From contig JAEWGR010000166.1 in the NCBI GenBank assembly GCA_023388195.1, forward strand, positions 1-38,007: DNA of 38,007 nt, in the 5' to 3' direction. A model generated the notes under the pieces. The model did no database searches. It worked only from the letters and a program-made list of their open reading frames with translations, and was not told the origin of the DNA. Every line of letters starts with the position of its first letter. Position 1 is the first letter of the stretch. This stretch comes from Bacillota bacterium (GTDB lineage: Bacteria > Bacillota > Negativicutes > Sporomusales > Sporomusaceae). Below, in pieces: positions 8,010 through 16,647 of this stretch. The translations under genes were made by a program, and so were the position numbers.

Positions 8010-9613
8010 GAAAAACTTACCTACTAAGCATAATCGCATTGCTGCTGTGCGGCAGTTTGTTATTTGCCGGCTGCGGCAAAAGCGATTCCGCAGGTAAAGA
8101 ACAACAAGCCAAGGAGATTGTTGTTGCTATTTATCGTGATGGGGCCATAGATAAGCTGGATGCGTCAAGTTACAACGGCCCGCACTTTTTGTACAAGATG
8201 ATTTATGACGGTTTGGTGGAAGACGGCGGCGCCGGCAAGATTTTGCCGCAACTGGCTACAAGCTGGGACATTTCGCCTGATGGCAAAACCTATACCTTTA
8301 AGCTGCGCCAGGGGGTGAAGTTTTCCGATGGCACCGATTTTAACGCAAATGCGGTTATCTTCAATCTAAAAAGATGGGTCAACAATGATCGTCATGCCAT
8401 TTTGAGCTCGGTCAATGTTGAGAGTATGGAAGCGGTGGATGACCATACCGTTAAAATTGTCTTTAAAAACGGGGCTTATCCGATTTTAACAGAGTTGACC
8501 TACCCGCGGCCTGTACGCTTTTTAAGCCCGGCCGCCGTTGTGGCCGGCAATGAGGGTGAAAAATTTACGAAACCTGTCGGCACCGGTCCGTGGATGGTGG
8601 AGTCCTATACCAAGGAACACGAATTTACCCTTGTACCTAATCCCTACTACTGGGGTGAAAAACCCAAAGTCAGTAAAATAACCTTTAAGGTTATAACCGA
8701 TGCCCAGGCGCGGGCCTTAGCCCTCCAGAGCGGCGAGATCGATATTCTCGGCGGTGACCTTATCGGCAAGATTCCGATGGAGAATCTGCTGGAGCTGAAA
8801 AAATCCGGCAAATTTGGCATTTTTACAACCGGCACCATGTGTTCTCATTTTATTGCCTTCAACCAGAAGGTAGATGCCTTTAAAGATAAAAATGTCCGTC
8901 TGGCTATGAATTATGCAATTAATAAACCAAGTATAGCCACAAATCTGTTTGATAATATCGGTGCCGGTGCCAACGGGTTATATCAAAGCGGCGTTCCTTA
9001 TACTACGGCTGACAACAATTTCGGTTTTGCCAATGATAAGGAAAAAGCTAAGCAATTGCTGGAAGCGACCGGTTATAAGGATACAGACGGCGATGGTATT
9101 CGTGAAAAGAACGGCAAAAAACTGGAGTTCAACTTTGTGTTATCTACCGGCGAATTCCCGGAATGGAAGCAGATGGCGGAATATGTCCAGTCTGAGTATG
9201 CCGCCGTGGGGATTAAAGTAAATCTTAATATTCTGGATAAAAACGGCTATGAAGATGCGACGATGAATACCAAGGCCTTTGATTTAGCGCTGATGAGAAC
9301 CGCGTCCGATTCCTGGATGCCTCACGGCTCGCTGCTGGAGCTGTTCTCCGTTCTTGCCAGCAGCAAAGCAGCCAAGGCCTGGTATGATCAAGATCTGTAC
9401 AGCAATATCATAACAACCTTGCATAGTCTTGATCCGGCAGAACGGCAAAAGAACTACGATAAAGTATTTAAAATCATCAGTGAGGAAGCGCTGACTATCC
9501 CTCTTTATTATCCCATCACCGCCTTTGCGGTAAATACTGATAAAATTCAAGGCTTTGAGATCGGCGTCAACAGCTATGCCCCTGTCGAATGGCAGAAGCT
9601 CAATGTAAAATAA
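8006..9613 (+). CDS. Nickel/peptide ABC substrate-binding lipoprotein (SBP family 5)
   Basis: A 535-residue family 5 extracytoplasmic solute-binding protein (NikA/DppA/OppA type). The signal peptide MRKTYLLSIIALLLCGSLLFAGC has a lipobox with C23. Family features include MIYDGLVE, PQLATSWDISPDGKTYTFKLRQGVKFSDGTDFNA and VGTGPWMVESY. The ATG at 8006 follows AAGGAGAG at 7993-8000 and overlaps the ATPase stop; the same frame extends upstream to 7874 only because it lies inside the ATPase gene. It captures the substrate outside the membrane for the four upstream subunits. Family 5 members bind peptides, nickel chelates, heme or sugars; the general look is NikA-like but specificity is not proven. 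Confidence 0.88.
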   Translation: MRKTYLLSIIALLLCGSLLFAGCGKSDSAGKEQQAKEIVVAIYRDGAIDKLDASSYNGPHFLYKMIYDGLVEDGGAGKILPQLATSWDISPDGKTYTFKLRQGVKFSDGTDFNANAVIFNLKRWVNNDRHAILSSVNVESMEAVDDHTVKIVFKNGAYPILTELTYPRPVRFLSPAAVVAGNEGEKFTKPVGTGPWMVESYTKEHEFTLVPNPYYWGEKPKVSKITFKVITDAQARALALQSGEIDILGGDLIGKIPMENLLELKKSGKFGIFTTGTMCSHFIAFNQKVDAFKDKNVRLAMNYAINKPSIATNLFDNIGAGANGLYQSGVPYTTADNNFGFANDKEKAKQLLEATGYKDTDGDGIREKNGKKLEFNFVLSTGEFPEWKQMAEYVQSEYAAVGIKVNLNILDKNGYEDATMNTKAFDLALMRTASDSWMPHGSLLELFSVLASSKAAKAWYDQDLYSNIITTLHSLDPAERQKNYDKVFKIISEEALTIPLYYPITAFAVNTDKIQGFEIGVNSYAPVEWQKLNVK

Positions 9614-9648
9614 CAAGTCGTTAACAATAATAGCTGAGGTGGATGCGC

Positions 9649-10392
9649 ATGAATCCGGAAGAAAAACTGATTAAAAACTGGACAGACAGTTCCAATAAGT
9701 ACAGCAATAGCATAAAAGCAGAGTTAAGCTGCTTTAAAAAGCAGGCCTGGACCGATATTATCCTGACGAATGCCGGGAAGAGCACCCCCCTGGATATTCT
9801 CGACGTCGGCACCGGCCCTGGTTTTTTTGCGATCATCATGTCTCAGGCCGGCCATACCGTGAAGGCCATTGATTGTACTGAAGCCATGATTAAGGAAGCC
9901 AGGGACAATGCCGCCAATGCCGGCATCACTGCCGATTTTCGAGTATCTGACGGCCAGCAGCTGGAATTTGCCGACGAGAGCTTTGACCTCATTATCAGCC
10001 GCAATGTCACCTGGACCCTGATTGATGCCCGCAAGGCCTATGCCGAATGGAAACGGGTGCTGAAGCCTGACGGCAGGATTATCATATTTGATTCCAACTG
10101 GAATATCCGTTTATTCAATGCGGACTACCAGCAAAAACATGAAGAGGATGTAAAGGAATACGAAAGGCTATTTGGGGAAACCCCTCCTTCCTTTACGGCC
10201 GAAATGACCGATTACCGGAAGAGTATGCCTATGTGCCAGCGAATCAGGCCACAATGGGATTTGAACACACTGCTGGAACTTGGCTATAAAAAGCTGTATT
10301 GCGAGACCGATATCGGCAGCCGGGTGTATGACGAAAAGGAAAGGCTGCTGTACCGTTCTACCCCCATGTTTATGCTGATCGTTGAAAAGTAG
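9649..10392 (+). CDS. Class I SAM-dependent methyltransferase
   Basis: A 247-residue protein with a seven-stranded methyltransferase fold: motif I LDILDVGTGPGFFA (48-61), the acidic end of strand 2 in VKAIDCTEAMI, the motif II region DGQQLEFADESFDLIIS, and post-motif LKPDGRIIIFDSNW. It belongs to the broad UbiE/methyltransf_11 group, so the substrate cannot be assigned. The ATG at 9649 is spaced 7 bases from GAGGTGG; the ATG at 9643 abuts that site and is unlikely. It starts 35 bases after the binding-protein gene, before the terminator, so it is probably the last gene of the importer operon. That placement suggests it modifies the imported compound or a metallophore, which is inference. Confidence 0.82.
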   Translation: MNPEEKLIKNWTDSSNKYSNSIKAELSCFKKQAWTDIILTNAGKSTPLDILDVGTGPGFFAIIMSQAGHTVKAIDCTEAMIKEARDNAANAGITADFRVSDGQQLEFADESFDLIISRNVTWTLIDARKAYAEWKRVLKPDGRIIIFDSNWNIRLFNADYQQKHEEDVKEYERLFGETPPSFTAEMTDYRKSMPMCQRIRPQWDLNTLLELGYKKLYCETDIGSRVYDEKERLLYRSTPMFMLIVEK

Positions 10393-10481
10393 TAAGGCCG
10401 CTTGTTCAGAAAGACTTTGCCCGACGCAGCCGGCCCGCAGTTCACGGTTTATAAAAAATAGATACCTATCTTGCTTCGATG

Positions 10482-10530
10482 CTCCCATTGGCCTGGATTG
10501 GTTACCAGTTCGGCTCAATGGGAGTTTTTT
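10482..10530 (+). terminator. Rho-independent terminator of the ABC operon
   Basis: CTCCCATTG (10482-10490) pairs perfectly with CAATGGGAG (10516-10524). The enclosed bases extend the structure with GCC/GGC and CTGG/CCAG, and TTTTTT follows at 10525-10530. Confidence 0.88.
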
Positions 10531-10674
10531 GCCCTCCCCTATCCTACTCCCCGTGCTAACGGAGAGATACCAGATTTTGAAAGCCGCGCGGGAAAAGGAT
10601 TTCCGTTGTTGTTGCAGAAATGAAACTAGGCGAAATTCAAATTAGAACAGCCGTTTACTGCATGGGAGGATAGT

Positions 10675-12516
10675 ATGATACCGATTTTATTGTTAGCACC
10701 ATTTCCCGGGATGGCTAATCTGGCAGCAACAATCGCCAAAGATATGGGCATTCAGGTCATTGTCGAGGTGACTGATGATGCCCAGGCCAAATCTATTGTC
10801 AGGAAATATCCGGAAACCGAGGTGGTTGTCAGCCGCGGCGGGGTGGCGGAAGAGGTCAGGGGTTTTGACAACATGAGTGTTGTTGAGATTACGATGTCTG
10901 TTAATGATTTGCTCAGTGTGCTGAGCCGGCTTACCGGCCAGGGGCTCCGGCGTATTGGTATTGCCAGCCGCGCCAATTTGTTTGACGGCACAATAGGGGA
11001 TTTTTGTATTGCCGATACCCAGGTATATATACGCTCCTGTAGGGATGAACAGGAGATTCATCAAACGGTGCTGCAGTTTTCTGAGCAGAAGATTGAGGCA
11101 GTAATCGGTTGCCGGATGGCTTATGAAACAGCCAGGGGGTGCGGCCTGGTTGCCGAACTGCTGGACTCCAGTGCCGTGTCCATCAGAAAAGCCCTGGAGG
11201 AGGCTGTCCGGATTGTAAAAGCCAAAGAAAGTGAAAAACTGCAGGCGGCCCAGCTTATGGCGATTATTGATAATATTGAAGAAGGGGTCATTGCCGTAAC
11301 CGGCGATAAAAAAGTAAGTTTCTATAATAATTTGGCCAAACGAATCTGTACAGAGCCAAATAAGAAACTGACTTTCAGCCATATTGGGGATTTGCTGAAC
11401 TACCGCAATCAGGAGAAGATTGTTTCAATTAATGGCAACAGTGTGCTGGCCCGTATCATTCCCCTGGAATTTAATAATAAAAAGCGGGGGGATGTTATTA
11501 CCTTCCAGGAGGTCAGCAGTATTCAGGCCTTTGAACGGAAAATCCGTTTTTCTTCTTATCAAAAAGGCCTGTATGCCAAGCGTTCTTTTGCTGATATTAT
11601 TGCCCGGTCGGCGGTCATGAATCAATTGATTGCCAAGGCCAAGAACTATGCCACCTACAAATCCAACCTGCTGATTTATGGCGAGACCGGAACCGGTAAA
11701 GAGGTGATTGCCCAAAGTGTGCATAACCACAGCAAGTACCATAAAGGGCCGTTTGTGTCGGTTAATACGGCCTCGATACCGCCAAGCCTGCTGGAAAGTG
11801 AGCTGTTCGGCTATGCCGAAGGCGCCTTTACCGGGGCGCGCAAGGGCGGTAAGCAGGGCTTGTTTGAATTGGCTCATGGCGGCACGATTTTTCTGGATGA
11901 GATCGGCGAGCTTACACCTGAAATCCAGAGCCGGCTGCTGCGGGTTCTGCAGGAAAAGGAGATCATGCGTATTGGTGATGATAAGATCATACCTGTTGAT
12001 GTGCGGATTATCTCAGCAACAAACCGGGATTTATTCGAACAGGTAAAAACCGGCGCTTTCCGGCAGGATCTGTATTACCGGATTCATGTGCTGGGGCTGC
12101 GAATTCCGCCGCTGCGGGAGCGGGCAGAGGATATCCCGCTGCTGTTTGAACATTTTGTCGGGAAAATGAGCGCCCGGGAAGGTAAGAAAGTCAAGATCAG
12201 CGCCGGTGCCATGAAGGTACTGACAGCATACTCCTGGCCGGGGAATATTCGTCAGCTGCGCAACATTGCCGAGGTAATTACTTATTGCGGGGACGAGGTA
12301 GTGGAAGCTGAACATATTAACGATGTACTCAGAGAACAGGAGACCCGGGTCGAGCACGGCAATTCCATTACGATTCCGGCCGGCGGTTCTTTAAAACAGA
12401 TGGAGACAGAAATCATAAAATGTCTGCTGGCAAAACACCCGACAGAGGAGGTATGTCGCCAATTGGGGATTAGCCGGGTCACTTTGTGGCGAAAAAGCAA
12501 AGATTTGTTTCAATAA
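10675..12516 (+). CDS. PrpR-type sigma-54-dependent transcriptional activator
   Basis: A 613-residue bacterial enhancer-binding protein. Residues 1-180 match a PrpR_N sensor domain (ILLLAPFPGMANLAATIA, VVVSRGGVAEEVR, AVIGCRMAYETARGCGLVAELLDSS). A PAS-like segment follows (about 200-300, MAIIDNIEEGVIAV). The AAA+ domain has Walker A GETGTGKE (about 336-343), the sigma-54 contact loop GAFTGA (about 383-388), Walker B GGTIFLDEIGEL and the arginine-finger region. A Fis-type HTH (EEVCRQLGISRVTLWRKSKDLF) ends the protein. The ribosome site is GGGAGGA. It lies directly upstream of a sigma-54 promoter and two matching upstream sites, so it very likely activates the dctPQM-uxaBA operon. The ligand is inferred to be the transported sugar acid or a breakdown product, since PrpR_N domains bind small carboxylates. 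Confidence 0.92.
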   Translation: MIPILLLAPFPGMANLAATIAKDMGIQVIVEVTDDAQAKSIVRKYPETEVVVSRGGVAEEVRGFDNMSVVEITMSVNDLLSVLSRLTGQGLRRIGIASRANLFDGTIGDFCIADTQVYIRSCRDEQEIHQTVLQFSEQKIEAVIGCRMAYETARGCGLVAELLDSSAVSIRKALEEAVRIVKAKESEKLQAAQLMAIIDNIEEGVIAVTGDKKVSFYNNLAKRICTEPNKKLTFSHIGDLLNYRNQEKIVSINGNSVLARIIPLEFNNKKRGDVITFQEVSSIQAFERKIRFSSYQKGLYAKRSFADIIARSAVMNQLIAKAKNYATYKSNLLIYGETGTGKEVIAQSVHNHSKYHKGPFVSVNTASIPPSLLESELFGYAEGAFTGARKGGKQGLFELAHGGTIFLDEIGELTPEIQSRLLRVLQEKEIMRIGDDKIIPVDVRIISATNRDLFEQVKTGAFRQDLYYRIHVLGLRIPPLRERAEDIPLLFEHFVGKMSAREGKKVKISAGAMKVLTAYSWPGNIRQLRNIAEVITYCGDEVVEAEHINDVLREQETRVEHGNSITIPAGGSLKQMETEIIKCLLAKHPTEEVCRQLGISRVTLWRKSKDLFQ

Positions 12517-12544
12517 TGAAACAGATGTAATTTCAAATACGAAA
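12506..12544. promoter_or_regulatory. Two upstream activator sites (TTTC-N6-GAAA)
   Basis: The first site, TGTTTCA-AATA-TGAAACA (12506-12523), is a perfect palindrome overlapping the activator's stop codon. The second, TTTC-AAATAC-GAAA (12531-12544), shares the same core and spacing. Their centres are 23 bp apart, about two helical turns. They lie 51 and 74 bp upstream of the -24 element, typical for enhancer sites of a sigma-54 activator. Confidence 0.7.
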
Positions 12545-12586
12545 CGAAATTTGTCAAAATAGGCCTAAAAGTCTGAGGTTTTAGCT

Positions 12587-12601
12587 TGGCACACTTCTTG
12601 C
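12587..12601 (+). promoter_or_regulatory. Sigma-54 (-24/-12) promoter
   Basis: TGGCAC-N5-TTGC, with the invariant GG (12588-12589) and GC (12600-12601) exactly 10 bases apart. It predicts transcription from about 12613, 100 bases before dctP. Together with the adjacent sigma-54 activator gene and its paired sites this is a well supported promoter. Confidence 0.9.
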
Positions 12602-12712
12602 TATTAGATATGTTGAAGCTGTTAGTCAAAAACAGACAGGGGTGATTGCCGGCGCGAGTGCGGTGCCAGGGTTTCCAGAGGGGCTTTAACAAAAAGGGGG
12701 AGACGTTAACGC

Positions 12713-13738
12713 ATGAAAAAAATGGTTAAAAGCAGGTATGTATTGGCCTTGATAGCCTGTGTGATCGGGCTGACGTTGGTGCTTGCCGGCTGTGGCGGCA
12801 AGAAAGATGAGAAGAAAGCAGCGGCTGATGAAAAAATCATCATCAAGATTGCTTATGGCAATAACGTTGGTGAGCCCAACGACAAGGCTGTCCGTGAATG
12901 GGGCCGCCTCATGAAAGAAAAGAGCAACGGCAAGGTTGAGTTCCAATACTTTCCCAGCTCTCAGCTTGGTTCACAAAAAGACGTAACCGAACAACTGACA
13001 ATTGGCGCCAATGTCATTACTATCTCCGACGGTGGTTTCCTGATGGACTACGTGCCTGAGTTTGGTGTTACTTATCTGCCCTACATTTTTGATAATAAAG
13101 AGCAATTGTATAAATTAGTAGATAGCGACCTGTTTAAAGATCTCTCCAAAAAACTTGAGACTAAAGGCTTGTATGTTGTGCACAGCAAGTGGATTTACGG
13201 TGACCGTCACCTGATTGCAACTAAACCTGTCACCAAGCCGGCAGATCTCAGCGGTTTAAAAATCCGGGTACCGAACATCAAATTGTCTAACGAAATGATG
13301 AATTCCATGGGGGCTGTAGCCACCCCAATGCCGCTGGCTGAAGCCTATCCGGGCCTGATGCAGGGTGTAATCAACGGGGCTGAGAATCCTATCCCGGTAT
13401 TGTACGGCGGTAAGATGTTTGAAGGTGCCAAATACCTGATGCTTACCCGCCATCAAGTAAATCTTTCAACCTGGATTGCCGGTAAGAAATTTATTGACAA
13501 GCTGCCGCCTGAGGTTGTGCAGCAACTGAAGGAAACCGGTGAAGAAGCCGGCCGCTTCCTGGAAAAAGAGAATGAAAAAGCAGACAAAGAAGCTATAGAG
13601 AAAATGAAGGTTGCCGGCGTTCAAATTGTTGAGGTTGACCGTGCTGCCTTTAAAGAAGCAATGAAGGATTTCCCCAAGAAGTTCAAAGAGTTCCCGCCTG
13701 AATTGATGGATAAAGTGTATTCCATCATTAAACAGTAA
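12713..13738 (+). CDS. dctP: TRAP transporter solute-binding lipoprotein (DctP family)
   Basis: A 341-residue extracytoplasmic receptor of a tripartite ATP-independent periplasmic transporter. Its lipoprotein signal has lipobox LAGC (C27). The DctP core is clear: AVREWGRLMKEKSNGKVEFQYFPSSQLGSQKDVTEQL and DLSGLKIRVPN, in which the arginine (about residue 185) is the conserved contact for a substrate carboxylate; MPLAEAYPGLMQGVINGAENP then completes the site. This predicts an organic-acid ligand, and the following genes point to a sugar acid such as L-galactonate or a hexuronate. The start has the ribosome site AAGGGGGAGA. It is the first gene of the sigma-54 operon. A hairpin follows it, which may keep the receptor in excess over the membrane subunits. 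Confidence 0.92.
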   Translation: MKKMVKSRYVLALIACVIGLTLVLAGCGGKKDEKKAAADEKIIIKIAYGNNVGEPNDKAVREWGRLMKEKSNGKVEFQYFPSSQLGSQKDVTEQLTIGANVITISDGGFLMDYVPEFGVTYLPYIFDNKEQLYKLVDSDLFKDLSKKLETKGLYVVHSKWIYGDRHLIATKPVTKPADLSGLKIRVPNIKLSNEMMNSMGAVATPMPLAEAYPGLMQGVINGAENPIPVLYGGKMFEGAKYLMLTRHQVNLSTWIAGKKFIDKLPPEVVQQLKETGEEAGRFLEKENEKADKEAIEKMKVAGVQIVEVDRAAFKEAMKDFPKKFKEFPPELMDKVYSIIKQ

Positions 13739-13749
13739 ATAATCAAAAC

Positions 13750-13776
13750 CCGGCCTCGGTTTGCAACCGGGGCCGG
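13750..13776 (+). other. Intercistronic hairpin after dctP
   Basis: A 12-bp stem (13750-13761 with 13765-13776; CCGGCCTCGGTT against AACCGGGGCCGG, one G-U pair) closes a 3-base loop. There is no T-run. The position between a receptor gene and the membrane-subunit genes suggests a 3'-end stabiliser that raises receptor mRNA levels. Confidence 0.65.
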
Positions 13777-13817
13777 CTTACTCAGTGGTTGCAACAAAGC
13801 ATAAAGGAAGTGATAAA

Positions 13818-14315
13818 GTGGGACGTCAGCTATGGAATTTTATCAAAAATCTGGACGAGATTATCGGCATGGTCTTAATGGCTTTTATTATATTACTGGC
13901 TTGTGCCAATGTATTTATGCGGTATGTTGTCGGCAGCCCCTGGGGCTGGGTTGAGGAAGTGACCATCTTTACTTTTGTCTGGCTGACTATGTTTGGCGCT
14001 GCGGCCGTTATCAAAGCGGAAGGGCATTGCAGCATTGATGTATTAACAAGAAAGCTGCCGCCCGGACCAGGGCGTATTATAACTATCTTTGGCAATTTTT
14101 GCATACTTCTAACAATTGGTCTGATGATCTGGTATGGAACCGAGCTGTCTATCCTGGCCACCAGCAAGGTGACCCCGATTCTCGGTATTCCCTATTCATT
14201 TGTTGATGCCGCGCTCCCGGTTTCCGGCGTCTTTATGTTTAGCTATTACCTCCGGAGCACCTGGCTGCATCTAACCGGTAAAGAGGAAAACTGCAAGATG
14301 GAGGAATTACACTAA
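13818..14315 (+). CDS. dctQ: TRAP transporter small membrane subunit (DctQ family)
   Basis: A 165-residue membrane protein with four predicted transmembrane segments (IIGMVLMAFIILLACANVF, WVEEVTIFTFVWLTMFGAA, IITIFGNFCILLTIGLMIW, and a C-terminal helix in AALPVSGVFMFSYYL). The DctQ hallmark WVEE is present. The GTG at 13818 is preceded by AAGGAAGTG; upstream in-frame sequence runs through the intercistronic hairpin and is not coding-like. One base separates its stop from dctM. It forms a complex with DctM and supports receptor docking. Confidence 0.9.
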   Translation: MGRQLWNFIKNLDEIIGMVLMAFIILLACANVFMRYVVGSPWGWVEEVTIFTFVWLTMFGAAAVIKAEGHCSIDVLTRKLPPGPGRIITIFGNFCILLTIGLMIWYGTELSILATSKVTPILGIPYSFVDAALPVSGVFMFSYYLRSTWLHLTGKEENCKMEELH

Positions 14316-14316
14316 T

Positions 14317-15597
14317 ATGTCTGTTTTAATTGCTTCATTAGTTATGCTGGCTCTGTTTGGCATTAATGTGCCGGTGGCATTTGCAGTCACCCTGTCAACG
14401 TTCGTTTACTTTTTTGTGGCCAATGACCTGTCACCGGTTATGGTTATTCAGCGGATGGTGGGCGGGGCTGATAATGTTCCCCTGCTGGCTATTCCGTTTT
14501 TTATGATGCTGGGATCGATCTTAAACTATACGGGGATTACCCAACGGCTGCTGAAGCTGTCTGATATGCTGTCCGGTCATATGCGCGGCGGTTTGGCGCA
14601 GACCAATGTAATTCTGGGTGCGCTGATTGGCGGCCCTTCCGGCGCCGGCCTGGCCGATGCGGCGATGATCTGTAAGGTACTGGTGCCGGAAATGGTGCGT
14701 AATGGCTACAGCCGCCCGTTTGCGGCCGCTTTGACTTCGGCTTCGGCATTGCTGGGACCGATTCTGCCGCCAGGTATTGGCCTTATTATTTACGGTTTCG
14801 TGTCCGATACCTCGATTGGCAAGCTCTTTCTGGGTGGAATGGGGCCTGGTGTGCTGCTTACCATTCTGCTGATGGTGGCTGTTGACTATGTCGCCAGAAA
14901 ACGCGGTTATAAAGCAACCCGTACTAAGATGCCTTCTTTTAAAGAGGTGGCTATAGCAACAAAAGATGCTGTCTGGGGCCTTATGCTGATGGTTATCATC
15001 CTTGGCGGTATTCGTTACGGCATCTTTACCCCGACTGAAGCCGGGGCGGTAACTGTTATCTATGCGCTGATTATCGGTTTTGCTTATCGGGAGACCAAGT
15101 GGGCCGACGTTAAGGCCGCCCTGTCCGAATCGGCCCGGGCTAATGGGTCCATTATGCTGATATTGATGGCCTCAGCCGGTTTTGCCTGGATTCTTTCCTG
15201 GGAAGGTGTCGCTGAGAATGTTACTGTGATGCTGACTGATTTTACCGACAGTCCGGCCATGTTTTTGCTGATTGTTAACCTGTTTTTGCTGGTTGTCGGT
15301 ATGTTCCTGGACGGCAATGCGGCGATCATTGTGCTGACGCCGTTATTAATGCCAACTGTTCATGCTATGGGCATTGATCCGGTACATTTCGGTATTACCA
15401 TGATTTTTAATTTGTCTATCGGGGCCATTACACCACCGTTTGGAACAACCATGTTTTTGACCTGCAACCTGACGGGGGTAAGAATGGATGAATATATGAA
15501 AGAGATTTTGCCATTTTACGCAGCCCTGCTGGCAACGCTGGCGGTTACGACTTATTATCCGCCACTGAGCCTGATTCTGGCAGAGCTTGTTAAATAA
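14317..15597 (+). CDS. dctM: TRAP transporter large membrane subunit (DctM family)
   Basis: A 426-residue integral membrane protein, the ion-coupled translocation channel. Hydrophobic segments run along its whole length. DctM hallmarks include NVPLLAIPFFMMLGSIL, GGPSGAGLADAAMICKVLVPEM, a proline-rich GPILPPGIGLIIYG and, in the second half, LFLLVVGMFLDGNAAIIVLTPLLMP and GAITPPFGTTMF. Length and order are normal for the family. Transport is normally Na+-driven. It sits between dctQ and the dehydrogenase gene. Confidence 0.93.
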   Translation: MSVLIASLVMLALFGINVPVAFAVTLSTFVYFFVANDLSPVMVIQRMVGGADNVPLLAIPFFMMLGSILNYTGITQRLLKLSDMLSGHMRGGLAQTNVILGALIGGPSGAGLADAAMICKVLVPEMVRNGYSRPFAAALTSASALLGPILPPGIGLIIYGFVSDTSIGKLFLGGMGPGVLLTILLMVAVDYVARKRGYKATRTKMPSFKEVAIATKDAVWGLMLMVIILGGIRYGIFTPTEAGAVTVIYALIIGFAYRETKWADVKAALSESARANGSIMLILMASAGFAWILSWEGVAENVTVMLTDFTDSPAMFLLIVNLFLLVVGMFLDGNAAIIVLTPLLMPTVHAMGIDPVHFGITMIFNLSIGAITPPFGTTMFLTCNLTGVRMDEYMKEILPFYAALLATLAVTTYYPPLSLILAELVK

Positions 15598-15611
15598 AGG
15601 AGTGTTTCATA

Positions 15612-16625
15612 ATGAAGGCTGTATACTTGCAAAACCCCGGCGAAATTAAAATTGCCGAGATTGAAAAACCGCTGCGCGGCCGGGATGAAATTCTGATCGC
15701 TGTCCGCAGTGCCGGGATATGCGGCTCTGATATCGGTGCCTATCGCGGTACCAATCCGCTTGTTTCTTATCCGCGGATTATTGGCCACGAGATCGCCGGC
15801 GAGATTATCGAAATCCCTGAGGATGAAACCCATTTTGCCGTTGGCGACCGGGTTATCCTGGAGCCTTATGTCTATTGCGGCCACTGCTACCCGTGTTCGA
15901 TCGGGCACACGAACTGCTGCGAGAATCTGACGGTGCTGGGGGTACATATTGACGGCGGCATGGCCCAGTATTTTTCTCATCCCCGCCATCTGGTGCATAA
16001 AGCGCCTGATGCGATTGCCTGGGATATTCTGCCGATGGCGGAGCCGCTGGTTATTTCGATGCATGCGGTGACCCAGCCCAAGACCCAGGCCGGTGAGCAT
16101 GTGGTGATTACCGGCTGCGGCCCGATCGGCCTGCTGGCAGCCCAATATGCGCTTACCTTGGGGGCGATTCCGGTTGTTGTCGATCCGGTCGATGAGAGAC
16201 TGGCCCTGGCGCGGCAGTTAGGCATCAAGCATACGGTCAATCCTGTGACAAGTGATGCGGTTAAGGAAATCCAGGCCATCACCAATAACCGGTTGGCCGA
16301 GGTGGTCATCGAGGCCTCAGGGGATGCCCGGGCCATTCGCAATACCATTGATTATGTGTCCTATGCCGGGCGGATCTCCTTTGTCGGCTGGCCTAAAAAT
16401 GAGATTCCGCTGCCGACAGCCCTCTTTACCAAAAAAGAACTGACAATTGTTGGTTCCCGTAACAGTGTGGGCATGTTCCCGGAAAGCCTGCGCCTGATCG
16501 CCGAGAAACAAGTCGATGTGGCGGCCCTTGTTACCAAAACAGTCTCTTTAGAGGAGATTCCGGCTACGGTTAAGGATATTTCAGAACATCCGGAAAGTTA
16601 TCTTAAAGTCATTGGCCTGTTCTAA
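15612..16625 (+). CDS. Zinc-dependent alcohol dehydrogenase, probable L-galactonate 5-dehydrogenase
   Basis: A 337-residue medium-chain dehydrogenase/reductase. Catalytic zinc ligands are seen in GICGSD (C37) and GHE (H59, E60). The structural zinc cysteines are in CGHCYPCSIGHTNCC (C89, C92, C95, C103). The NAD-binding motif is ITGCGPIGLLAA. It resembles the LgoD/RspB/sorbitol-dehydrogenase branch. Next to tagaturonate reductase and altronate dehydratase genes, the best reading is oxidation of L-galactonate to D-tagaturonate, as by E. coli LgoD. L-gulonate or another polyol acid cannot be excluded, though L-gulonate would give fructuronate, for which UxuA/UxuB-type enzymes would be expected. 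The ribosome site AAGGAGTG is 14 bases after dctM. Confidence 0.8.
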   Translation: MKAVYLQNPGEIKIAEIEKPLRGRDEILIAVRSAGICGSDIGAYRGTNPLVSYPRIIGHEIAGEIIEIPEDETHFAVGDRVILEPYVYCGHCYPCSIGHTNCCENLTVLGVHIDGGMAQYFSHPRHLVHKAPDAIAWDILPMAEPLVISMHAVTQPKTQAGEHVVITGCGPIGLLAAQYALTLGAIPVVVDPVDERLALARQLGIKHTVNPVTSDAVKEIQAITNNRLAEVVIEASGDARAIRNTIDYVSYAGRISFVGWPKNEIPLPTALFTKKELTIVGSRNSVGMFPESLRLIAEKQVDVAALVTKTVSLEEIPATVKDISEHPESYLKVIGLF

Positions 16626-16647
16626 TTCAATAGCGGGAGTGAAAAAG

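Noticed and set aside
10675..12516. Propionate (methylcitrate) catabolism regulator function by name from PrpR
   Set aside because: The sensor domain is PrpR-like, but the adjacent operon encodes sugar-acid uptake and conversion with no prpBCD genes. The ligand is therefore left open.
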